NCBI GenBank assembly: GCA_016776525.1
Contig: JADHTD010000162.1
Span: 1-6,545 of the forward strand
Reading direction: 5' to 3'
From: Rhodospirillales bacterium
Lineage (GTDB): Bacteria > Pseudomonadota > Alphaproteobacteria > Rhodospirillales > JADHTD01
Length of the DNA stretch: 6,545 nt
In this document: positions 1 through 5,218 of the stretch, piece by piece
How positions within the stretch are numbered: the first letter of the stretch is position 1
How the letters are laid out: every line of letters starts with the position of its first letter
Translations under genes and position numbers: made by a program
The notes under the pieces: model-generated
What the model was told of the DNA's origin: nothing
The model's database searches: none
The model's input: the letters and a program-made list of their open reading frames with translations, nothing else

Positions 1-565
1 CCAGCCAGCCGCTTTTCGGTTTCAGCCGGTAGGCCTTTTCCGACAGCTTGGCGGCTTCCTCCAAATCGCCGGATTTCATGGCCTGGGTCAGCAGCCCCCG
101 GAGGCCCAGGAATTCCGTTTCCGGGCGTTCCAGCATGGCTTCAAAATATTTGCCGGCGGCTTTGTCGTCGCCGGAAAGCTGTGCCGACTGCGCCGACAGC
201 AGCATGGTCAACGGCGGGTCGTTGAGCAGGCCGTCGGCGCGTTTCACCTGGCGTTCTGCTTCCTGCACGTCACCGGCAGCGACAGCGACCATGCCGCGGG
301 TCAGGGCCAGGTAGCCGCGGCGGCGTTTTCTCTCGTGGAGGGATTTTTTAAGGGTCGCCGGCGAACGGCGCAGGAACCGCCAGAACCGGTAGACCACGGC
401 GGTCAGGGCGGCGATCACCGCAACCGCCGCCAGCATCAGGGAAAAGGACATGTCGATCCGGTAACCCAGCCATTCCATCGACACCTGTCCGGGACGGTCG
501 GCCAGCCAGACGGCGGCAGCCACCAGGGCCGCCAGTACGATGACCATAGACAGTGCCCGGATCAT
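1..565 (-). CDS. hemY: HemY-type TPR inner-membrane protein of the heme cluster (3' part missing)
   Basis: Only the first 188 residues are present; the gene continues past the left edge. The protein begins MIRALSMVIV and has two hydrophobic segments (about residues 4-22 and 40-62) separated by a short polar loop, then a basic cytoplasmic stretch (66-83, rich in R and K) and helical repeats with TPR character (about 85-188). Sequences such as FLGLRGLL and the repeated A..GD..EA pattern are typical of the HemY N-terminal family (COG3898-like). This is the proteobacterial HemY of heme operons, not the Bacillus protoporphyrinogen oxidase of the same name; its biochemical role is still poorly defined, with proposals centred on coordinating late heme synthesis at the inner membrane. 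The start ATG directly follows the TAA stop of the mitofilin gene, and an AAGGG sequence inside that gene (576-580) is a fair ribosome binding site. It is the last visible gene of the hemC-hemD-mic60-hemY cluster. Confidence 0.88.
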   Translation of the reverse strand, partial: MIRALSMVIVLAALVAAAVWLADRPGQVSMEWLGYRIDMSFSLMLAAVAVIAALTAVVYRFWRFLRRSPATLKKSLHERKRRRGYLALTRGMVAVAAGDVQEAERQVKRADGLLNDPPLTMLLSAQSAQLSGDDKAAGKYFEAMLERPETEFLGLRGLLTQAMKSGDLEEAAKLSEKAYRLKPKSGWL

Positions 566-1981
566 TTATTTTGCACCCTTGTCATTGGCCCGTGCGAGCA
601 GGGTAATGGCATGATCGTGGAGTTCCTTCATAGCCCGTTCGGCGGCATGGCGCGACCGGGCATCGGCCAGCCAGGGGGCCGCCGCCTTGGCCGGGGGACC
701 TTGCAGGGCGGCCAGGGCATCAATGGCGCCTTTTAAATCGTGTATTTTCAGCCGCCGTTCGGCTTTTGCCAGGGCCAGGTCGACCGGGTCCGCCTTGTCG
801 TCGACGGCAACCCGCCGGATGCTGACCAGGGAGGCCAGCCGGTTGACCGTGCTTTCCAGCCAACCTTCACCTTCCATAACCGGGACGGCGGCGGCAATTT
901 TCGCGGACTCGGCATTGAAGCGGCCCCTCAGCGCCGCCAGCGACGGAATGCCGCCCGCAGCAAAGGGCTCAACCAGGGCAATGGTCTGCAGGATCGGCGG
1001 ATGATCAGACGCTAGGTCTTTCAGGGCCTTTAATTCCGGGGCAAAGGCCGCCGTGCTGCGCAGGCCTTCCCGCAGGCGGCCAACGGCCAGCACCAGTTCC
1101 TGTCCGTCAATGGTGACCATCGACGTTAGCGGCGACTGTTCCAGCTTGCCCAGCCGCTGGGTCAATGCCTGCAGCGACGTTTCCAATTCCGCCGATTTAT
1201 CCCTTTGCGGCGATTGGCTGGCGGCGCTCATGGCGGCGGTATCGCTTTCCACCCGCTGCATCCGCGTCACCAGGCCATCCAGGGACTGGCTGTCTTTTTC
1301 CAGGAGCATCAGGCGTTCGGTCAGTTCCTTAAGGGATTGGTTGGCGGTGGTGGCTTCCGAGGGCGGCACCGTCGCCTCGACCATTTTTCTGACGGAGCCC
1401 AGGGCCCCTTCCAAACCATGCAGCCGCGTCATCAGGACATCCAGTTCCTTTTTGAAGCGATCCCGTTCAGAGACCAGATCCTGAATGGTCGGGCCCTTCG
1501 AGAGCTTTTCCTTGGTCTGGTCCTCGAGACTCTTGATGCGGTCGAAGAGGCCGTCGACCCGGGGGTCCTGGGGCGGTTCCTTATCCGCCGACGGCAGGTA
1601 AGCCATAACCAGCGGCGACCAGAACGGCCAGGTTCCGACGCCAATGCCGCCGAGCACGGCAAGGGTCAGAAAGACGGTCAGGATAATGGAGAAACTGCCC
1701 GCCGGTTTGCCGGACGGCGGCGGCGGGGCCGTATTGCCGGGGACCGCTTGGCCGGCGGCCGGGGCGGACACTGTCTTGTCCACAGGGACGGCAGCCTCCG
1801 ATAGAGGCGTCTCCGTTGACGCCGAGACTTCCGGTGCGGCCTTCGGGGCCGGGCTTGAAGACTTGGCCGTTGCCGCTTTCGATTCGGTCTTTTTGGCAGC
1901 CGCCGGCGCGGCCGGTTTGCCCGCTTGTTTCGGTTTGCTCCGGGCGGCCGGTTTTTTCTTCTTCTGGGGACCGTCGGTCAT
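566..1981 (-). CDS. Mitofilin/Mic60-domain inner-membrane protein
   Basis: A 471-residue protein with the architecture of alphaproteobacterial Mic60 (COG4223). Residues 1-95 are low-complexity, rich in Ala, Pro and Lys, with a strongly basic start (KKKK at 7-10), presumably disordered and cytoplasmic. One transmembrane helix lies at about 97-118 (SFSIILTVFLTLAVLGG). A long coiled-coil-like region (about 140-285, heptad Leu with many E/K/R/Q) would extend into the periplasm. The C-terminal 300-465 is helical and matches the mitofilin-domain pattern (LVLAVGRLREGL, then a WL..V..L.SLV.IRRV stretch around 374-391, then a helix repeat with GAIDALAAL). In mitochondria Mic60 shapes crista junctions; alphaproteobacterial homologues have been linked to intracytoplasmic membrane shape and envelope contact sites. 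The gene sits 71 nt after hemD and abuts hemY. An AAAGGG 8 nt before the ATG supports the start. It might also be labelled a HemX-like uroporphyrinogen methyltransferase-region protein, but no SAM-dependent methyltransferase motif is present. No symbol is given because naming varies. Confidence 0.85.
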   Translation of the reverse strand: MTDGPQKKKKPAARSKPKQAGKPAAPAAAKKTESKAATAKSSSPAPKAAPEVSASTETPLSEAAVPVDKTVSAPAAGQAVPGNTAPPPPSGKPAGSFSIILTVFLTLAVLGGIGVGTWPFWSPLVMAYLPSADKEPPQDPRVDGLFDRIKSLEDQTKEKLSKGPTIQDLVSERDRFKKELDVLMTRLHGLEGALGSVRKMVEATVPPSEATTANQSLKELTERLMLLEKDSQSLDGLVTRMQRVESDTAAMSAASQSPQRDKSAELETSLQALTQRLGKLEQSPLTSMVTIDGQELVLAVGRLREGLRSTAAFAPELKALKDLASDHPPILQTIALVEPFAAGGIPSLAALRGRFNAESAKIAAAVPVMEGEGWLESTVNRLASLVSIRRVAVDDKADPVDLALAKAERRLKIHDLKGAIDALAALQGPPAKAAAPWLADARSRHAAERAMKELHDHAITLLARANDKGAK

Positions 1982-2052
1982 GCCCTCAACCCTTTCCGTG
2001 ATAGCTTCCGCTGTTTAAAGATTCACCAGCCGTTATGAGCGCCGCCGCCGGA
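1982..2052 (-). other. 71-nt intergenic gap between hemD and the mitofilin gene
   Basis: This is the only sizeable gap inside the minus-strand cluster. I see no strong rho-independent terminator (no GC-rich stem followed by a T run) and no clear -35/-10 pair. It contains the ribosome binding site of the mitofilin gene (AAAGGG on the minus strand, 1990-1995). Read-through from hemD is therefore the simplest view, although a weak internal promoter cannot be excluded. Confidence 0.4.
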
Positions 2053-2766
2053 TTATTCAAGCGACGACATGACATCCTGCAACAAGGCCTGCTGTTCCGG
2101 CTTCTCGGCGGTCCGCACACCCGACCAGGGCACGGCGGCCACCTGTTCGGCGACTGCCGGGCTGAGACAAAAGGCAACCAGGCCGCCGCAGGCGTCTTGC
2201 AGGCCTGCCTCTCCCAACAGCCTAACAAATGTCGCCGCCGTTCGGGGAGAGAAAAAAAGAATTCCATCCAATTGCCCCTCGCGGATCACCGTTTGCGTTT
2301 CCTCGGACAGGGCTTCGGCGGGGCGGGCCCGGTAAAGGATTTCCCGGCGGTAGGCATAGCCCCCGGCTTCCAGCAGTCCGGCCAAATCACCCGCCAGATG
2401 GCTGCCCGCCGCATGCAAAAGGCTGCCGGCGGCAGCATCGAGTTTGTCGCCGGCCAGTCGGGCCAGGCCATCGACATCGCCGGTGGCGGAGAAGACGTCC
2501 GTGAAACCGGCCTCGCCGGCGGCCCGCGCCGAAGCGTCACCGACCGCCAGAACCGGAAGCGTGCGGTTGGGCGTGCGCGCCGCCAGGGCGCGAACGCCGT
2601 TGGCGCTGGTCACCAAGAGGGCCTGAACGCCGTCCAGGTCCAGGTCGGGGCCGTCTTCGAGGTCGATGAAAAGCAGCGGTTCAACCGACGGCTGGGCGCC
2701 CATTTCCCGCAGCAGCCCGGCCAGCGGTTCCGCATCCTGCCGGGGTCGGGTGATCAGCAGCCGCAT
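2053..2766 (-). CDS. hemD: Uroporphyrinogen-III synthase
   Basis: A 237-residue protein, within the usual 230-270 range. It cyclises hydroxymethylbilane with inversion of ring D to give uroporphyrinogen III, the branch point to heme, siroheme, cobalamin and chlorophyll-type pigments; the enzyme is cytosolic. HemD is a poorly conserved family, but the expected landmarks are present in order: N-terminal LLITRPR (3-9), the TSANGV loop (53-58), VLAVGDASA (72-80), a second-domain LHAAG..LAGDLAGLLEAGGY segment (117-137) followed by ILYRA (143-147), and FFSPRTAATF (171-180) in place of the classical F.SP/S..A. The gene begins 5 nt after the hemC stop, which fits consecutive pathway enzymes made from one mRNA. 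Identification relies on these motifs plus the hemC neighbour. Confidence 0.93.
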   Translation of the reverse strand: MRLLITRPRQDAEPLAGLLREMGAQPSVEPLLFIDLEDGPDLDLDGVQALLVTSANGVRALAARTPNRTLPVLAVGDASARAAGEAGFTDVFSATGDVDGLARLAGDKLDAAAGSLLHAAGSHLAGDLAGLLEAGGYAYRREILYRARPAEALSEETQTVIREGQLDGILFFSPRTAATFVRLLGEAGLQDACGGLVAFCLSPAVAEQVAAVPWSGVRTAEKPEQQALLQDVMSSLE

Positions 2767-2771
2767 GCTCC

Positions 2772-3713
2772 TTACTCCAGGTCGTTGAAAAAGTCCGGCC
2801 CGGCACGCTTTTTCAACTCCTCCCCGGCATCCCGGCCCAGGGCGTCGGCATCCGCCGCCGCCCCCCGGCGATCGGTTTCCATCAGGTCACTGCCGTCGGG
2901 ACGGGCGATCAGTCCGCGCAGGGTGAGTTGACCGTCGCCGCCGAATTCGGCCAGCGCCGCGATCGGCGTGCGGCACGATCCATCCAGAACCTCCAGCAGG
3001 GCCCGTTCGGCGGTAACCCGGACCCGGGTCTCTTCATGGTTGAGCGGCGCCAGCAGGGCCCGGGCCCGGTCATCGTCGCCGCGGCAGGTGATGCCGATGG
3101 CGCCCTGGCCGACAGCGGGCAGCAGTTCATCGGTTTCGATGGCGGAACTGACCACATCCGACTTCCCCAAGCGGTTGAGCCCGGCCATGGCCAGCAGGGT
3201 GGCATCAACCTCGCCGGCTTCCAGTTTGCGCAGCCGGGTCTGCACGTTGCCCCGAAAGACGGTTACCCGGAGATCGGGACGGCGGCTGAGGATTTGCGCC
3301 TGGCGGCGCAGCGAGGCGGTGCCGATGAGGCTTCCCGGGGCCAGCTCCGAAATGCGTTCGGCCTTGTTGGAGATAAAGGCATCGCGGGGATCTTCGCGAG
3401 GTAGCATGCAGGGCAGGATGATATTGTCCGGCAGCCAGGTCGGCACGTCCTTCATGGAATGCACGGCCAGGTCGATGCGGCCGTCAAGCATGGCCTCGTC
3501 TATTTCCTTGGTGAACAGGCCCTTGCCGCCGATCTCGGCCAGCGGCCGGTCGAGAACCATATCGCCGGTGGTCTTGATAATGACCACTTCGATGGCGTCC
3601 GGCCCGGACAAAGCGTCATGCGCCGCCAGCAGGCGGCGGCGGGTTTCTTCGGCCTGGGCCAGGGCCAGCGGACTGCCCCGGGTGCCGATGCGAAGCGGCG
3701 GTGTCGTTGTCAT
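2772..3713 (-). CDS. hemC: Porphobilinogen deaminase (hydroxymethylbilane synthase)
   Basis: A 313-residue cytosolic enzyme that polymerises four porphobilinogens into hydroxymethylbilane on a covalently bound dipyrromethane cofactor. All key motifs are visible: RIGTRGSPLALAQ (8-20), KTTGD (47-51), GGKGLFTKE (62-70), AVHSMKDVP (83-91) with catalytic Asp89 (equivalent to E. coli Asp84), SLRRQAQ (134-140), FRGNVQTRL (153-161), LPAVGQGAIGI (198-208), and DGSCRTP (244-250), where Cys247 is the cofactor attachment residue. The reading frame is open 81 nt further upstream, to an ATG at 3794, but that extension would add 27 non-conserved residues and overlap tsaD; the family N-terminus matches MTTTPPLRIG, so the start is placed at 3713. 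No good Shine-Dalgarno precedes it. It is the first gene of the leftward heme cluster and is divergent from tsaD. Confidence 0.97.
   Translation of the reverse strand: MTTTPPLRIGTRGSPLALAQAEETRRRLLAAHDALSGPDAIEVVIIKTTGDMVLDRPLAEIGGKGLFTKEIDEAMLDGRIDLAVHSMKDVPTWLPDNIILPCMLPREDPRDAFISNKAERISELAPGSLIGTASLRRQAQILSRRPDLRVTVFRGNVQTRLRKLEAGEVDATLLAMAGLNRLGKSDVVSSAIETDELLPAVGQGAIGITCRGDDDRARALLAPLNHEETRVRVTAERALLEVLDGSCRTPIAALAEFGGDGQLTLRGLIARPDGSDLMETDRRGAAADADALGRDAGEELKKRAGPDFFNDLE
2775..2778 (-). promoter_or_regulatory. hemD ribosome binding site inside the end of hemC
   Basis: On the minus strand the last codons of hemC read CTGGAGTAAGGAGC directly before the hemD ATG. The GGAG within the final Glu codon is 8 nt from the ATG, an ideal spacing; a second GGAG overlapping the region after the stop is only 1 nt away and too close. 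The site supports the chosen hemD start and suggests translational coupling to hemC. Confidence 0.6.
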
Positions 3714-3799
3714 ATGCAATAGAACTATGGTTCTTCGAAGCCCAACAGAGTAAAGTCCGCACCCGTTTGAGCAAGAGACTTTTTTATAAAGCAAATCCG
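3714..3799. promoter_or_regulatory. Divergent hemC / tsaD promoter region
   Basis: This 86-nt stretch is noticeably more AT-rich than its surroundings and must serve both divergent genes. Rightward, TATAAA (3785-3790) is a good -10-like hexamer ending 9 nt before the tsaD ATG, but there is no good -35 at 16-18 nt. Leftward, CATAGT (minus strand, 3724-3729) is a weaker -10-like hexamer ending 10 nt before the hemC ATG, with only TTTACT (3749-3754) at a long 19-nt spacing as a -35. A perfect 8-bp palindrome CTTCGAAG (3733-3740) and an adjoining 5-bp inverted repeat AGAAC/GTTCT (3721-3725 and 3730-3734) lie on the hemC side and could be an operator. Regulation is inferred, not shown. Confidence 0.42.
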
Positions 3800-4858
3800 A
3801 TGATCGTTCTCGGCATCGAAACCAGTTGCGATGATACCGCCGCCGCCGTCGTTAGCGGCGAGGGCCGAATCCTGTCCGACCAGGTGCTGACCCAGCTGGA
3901 TGAACACAAGCCCTTCGGCGGTGTCGTGCCGGAAGTGGCGGCGCGCTCACACTTGCAGCACATCGACCGGCTGGTCGACCAGGCAATGCAAACGGCGGGG
4001 GTCAAATTCCAGGACCTCAGCGCCGTGGCGGCGACCGGCGGCCCCGGCCTGATCGGCGGCGTCATGGTCGGCGTCATGACGGCCAAGGCGATCGCCGCCG
4101 TTCATAAGCTGCCGTTCCTGGCCATCAATCACCTGGAAGGGCATGCCCTGACGGCGCGGCTGACCAACGGCGTCGATTTTCCCTACCTGTTGCTGCTGGT
4201 TTCCGGCGGCCATTGCCAGCTGCTGGCCGTCGAGGGCGTCGGGCGTTACCGGCGTCTCGGCACCACCATCGACGACGCCCTGGGGGAAGCCTTCGATAAA
4301 ACCGCCAAGATGCTGGGCTTGGGCTATCCGGGCGGACCTGCCGTTGAGGCCTGGGCCGCCAAAGGGGACGGGTCGCGCTTCGCCCTGCCGCGGCCGTTGA
4401 AGGGCCGGGCCGGGTGTCATTTTTCCTTCTCCGGCCTGAAGACCGCCGTTCGCCAAACCATCGACGCCCTGCCGCCGGGAGCCCTCGAAGACCAGGACAT
4501 TGCCGACCTCTGCGCCTCCTTCCAGGCCGCCGCCGCCGACGTGCTGGCCGACCGCACCGGTCACGCCCTCGATACTTTCCAAAACGCCTATCCGGACGGC
4601 AAAACCCTGGTCATAGCCGGTGGCGTCGCCGCCAACCGCTTCCTCTGTGACCGCTTGCAGGGGCTGGCCGCTGACCGGGGCATAGACTGGGTGGCGCCGC
4701 CGCTTAATCTGTGTACGGACAACGCGGCAATGATCGCCTGGGCCGGATGCGAACGCCTGCGGCTGGGGCTCAGCGATGGCCTCGATTTTGCGCCGCGACC
4801 CCGCTGGCCCCTCGACCCGGAGGCGCTGCCAGCCGCCTTTGCGGGGGTTAAGGCCTGA
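3800..4858 (+). CDS. tsaD: tRNA N6-adenosine threonylcarbamoyltransferase
   Basis: A 352-residue ASKHA-fold protein of normal family length. TsaD works with TsaB and TsaE to transfer the threonylcarbamoyl group (made by TsaC/TsaC2) to A37 of ANN-decoding tRNAs, giving t6A. Motifs in order: VLGIETSCDDTAAAVV (3-18), GGVVPEVAARSHL (40-52), ATGGPGLIGGVMVG (78-91), the NHLEGH metal site with His111 and His115 (110-115), LLLVSGGHCQL (131-141), TIDDALGEAFDKTAKMLGL (156-174), YPGGP (176-180), FSFSGLKTAV (208-217), GGVAANR (274-280) and the third metal ligand Asp307 in CTDNAAMIAW (305-314). The frame is open to an ATG at 3701, but this would overlap hemC; the conserved N-terminus MIVLGIETSCDD fixes the start at 3800. 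No strong Shine-Dalgarno precedes this ATG. It faces away from hemC; gpsA follows 360 nt downstream beyond an inserted palindromic element. Confidence 0.98.
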   Translation: MIVLGIETSCDDTAAAVVSGEGRILSDQVLTQLDEHKPFGGVVPEVAARSHLQHIDRLVDQAMQTAGVKFQDLSAVAATGGPGLIGGVMVGVMTAKAIAAVHKLPFLAINHLEGHALTARLTNGVDFPYLLLLVSGGHCQLLAVEGVGRYRRLGTTIDDALGEAFDKTAKMLGLGYPGGPAVEAWAAKGDGSRFALPRPLKGRAGCHFSFSGLKTAVRQTIDALPPGALEDQDIADLCASFQAAAADVLADRTGHALDTFQNAYPDGKTLVIAGGVAANRFLCDRLQGLAADRGIDWVAPPLNLCTDNAAMIAWAGCERLRLGLSDGLDFAPRPRWPLDPEALPAAFAGVKA

Positions 4859-4862
4859 TCGA

Positions 4863-4893
4863 GAGCGGTTCAGGACAGATAGGAACCATTTGA
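4863..4893 (+). repeat. Left terminal inverted repeat of the element
   Basis: It starts GAGCGGTTCAGGACAGAT and ends with CCATTTGA. It pairs with 5096-5128 on the opposite strand; differences are one substitution in the first 18 nt, one missing T after CAGAT, and a missing/changed base in the AACC/AAACA part. It begins just 4 nt after the tsaD stop codon. Confidence 0.75.
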
Positions 4894-4934
4894 CCGGGAT
4901 GATTTTGTCCCGTGGCTCGGCACGGCCCGCTAGG

Positions 4935-4950
4935 CGATGCGGTGCCATCG
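4935..4950 (+). repeat. Left-arm internal hairpin
   Basis: CGATG (4935-4939) pairs with CATCG (4946-4950) around a 6-nt loop. It lies 72 nt from the left end of the element and mirrors the right-arm hairpin at 5038-5053, as expected for a cruciform-like branch on a long palindrome. Confidence 0.5.
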
Positions 4951-4998
4951 GCTAAGGGACGCAACACTGCCATGGGGCAAAAGAACCCGGCCGAAGGT

Positions 4999-5014
4999 GG
5001 GGCATATCGGCCCC
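4999..5014 (+). repeat. Central hairpin of the palindromic element
   Basis: GGGGC (4999-5003) pairs with GCCCC (5010-5014) around a 6-nt ATATCG loop. It lies about 10 nt from the geometric centre of the element and would form the tip of the full-length fold. No T run follows, so it is not a classical intrinsic terminator. Confidence 0.45.
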
Positions 5015-5037
5015 TCGGGGGCGTTACGGCGCTTGCC

Positions 5038-5053
5038 CGATGCGACGGCATCG
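5038..5053 (+). repeat. Right-arm internal hairpin
   Basis: CGATGC (5038-5043) and GCATCG (5048-5053) form a perfect 6-bp stem with the 4-nt loop GACG. It lies 75 nt from the right end of the element, nearly the same distance as its left-arm partner. Confidence 0.55.
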
Positions 5054-5095
5054 CGCCGCGCCCCGTGCCTACCCGACTGAACCGATCTGCGCCCA

Positions 5096-5128
5096 TCAAA
5101 TTGTTTCCTAATCTGTCCTGACCCGCTC
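5096..5128 (-). repeat. Right terminal inverted repeat of the element
   Basis: Read on the minus strand it starts GAGCGGGTCAGGACAGAT and ends with CAATTTGA. It mirrors the left repeat at 4863-4893. On the plus strand it ends about 90 nt before the gpsA start codon, so it leaves the putative gpsA promoter intact. Confidence 0.75.
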
Positions 5129-5164
5129 ATGGGAACCGATGACCCTGTTTCACGTATTCGTGGC

Positions 5165-5192
5165 TTGGCACACGCCCCAGGATTGGTATCCT
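5165..5192 (+). promoter_or_regulatory. Candidate gpsA promoter
   Basis: TTGGCA (5165-5170) matches the sigma70-type -35 at 5 of 6 positions and TATCCT (5187-5192) matches the -10 at 4 of 6, with a 16-nt spacer. Initiation near 5198-5200 would leave a leader of about 20 nt carrying the ribosome binding site. It lies wholly to the right of the palindromic element. This is inferred from sequence only. Confidence 0.4.
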
Positions 5193-5207
5193 TGCCGCAC
5201 CATTGGC

Positions 5208-5215
5208 AGGGAGGG
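5208..5215 (+). promoter_or_regulatory. gpsA ribosome binding site
   Basis: AGGGAGGG ends 3 nt before the ATG at 5219, with its first AGG 8 nt from it. This purine-rich block supports the internal start over the upstream in-frame ATG at 5129, which lies at the edge of the palindromic element. Confidence 0.6.
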
Positions 5216-5218
5216 CTT

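Larger units (their letters stand above)
4863..5128. mobile_element. MITE-like near-palindromic element
   Basis: The two ends are inverted copies. The outer 18 nt (4863-4880 and 5111-5128) match at 17 positions, and the similarity continues inward to about 31-33 nt with two single-base gaps. The symmetry persists deep inside: GGCACGG at 4919-4925 answers CCGTGCC at 5063-5069, each arm then carries a hairpin at nearly the same distance from its end (4935-4950 and 5038-5053), and a GGGGC/GCCCC hairpin lies near the centre (4999-5014). The whole unit could fold into one long branched hairpin. There is no transposase and no convincing coding frame, so it resembles a non-autonomous miniature inverted-repeat element. 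I see no clear target-site duplication (left flank reads TGATCGA, right flank ATGGGAA), so either the exact ends differ or the duplication has decayed. A structured regulatory or termination element is the alternative. Confidence 0.62.
4859..5218. other. 360-nt non-coding gap between tsaD and gpsA
   Basis: The gap begins immediately after the tsaD stop. It consists of 4 nt of spacer, a 266-bp near-palindromic element (4863-5128) and about 90 nt of apparently native leader carrying a candidate gpsA promoter and ribosome binding site. Short open frames of 69 and 83 residues cross it on both strands, but they show no recognisable motif, no good ribosome binding site, and are what a GC-rich palindrome would give by chance. 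Confidence 0.7.

Noticed and set aside
1205..1804. A 199-residue plus-strand frame across the mitofilin gene
   Set aside because: It is a shadow frame opposite a gene with clear membrane and coiled-coil architecture; no recognisable domain.
2035..2931. A 298-residue plus-strand frame across hemD and the end of hemC
   Set aside because: It is antisense to two recognised heme genes, low complexity and without motifs or a ribosome binding site.
3714..3794. Upstream-extended start for hemC at 3794
   Set aside because: The extension is not like the family N-terminus and would overlap tsaD; conserved sequence begins right after the ATG at 3713.
3701..3799. Upstream-extended start for tsaD at 3701
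   Set aside because: It would run into hemC and add 33 residues before the conserved MIVLGIETSCDD N-terminus.
3947..4948. A 333-residue open frame on the minus strand across tsaD
   Set aside because: It lies opposite the fully conserved tsaD gene, is rich in Gly/Gln/Arg without any family motif, and is a typical GC-rich antisense shadow.
4995..5020. Intrinsic terminator for tsaD from the GGGGC/GCCCC hairpin
   Set aside because: The stem is GC-rich but is not followed by a T run; it fits better as the tip of the long palindrome.
4848..5121. Small open frames on both strands (69 residues plus, 83 residues minus) within the tsaD-gpsA gap
   Set aside because: They lie almost wholly in the palindromic element, so mirrored frames are expected; no motif, no good ribosome binding site, no transposase similarity.
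4855..5135. Target-site duplication flanking the palindromic element
   Set aside because: The flanks (TGATCGA on the left, ATGGGAA on the right) share no convincing direct repeat for any choice of end I tried.
5129..5218. Upstream-extended start for gpsA at 5129
   Set aside because: The added 30 residues are not family-like, there is no ribosome binding site at 5129, and a strong one precedes 5219.
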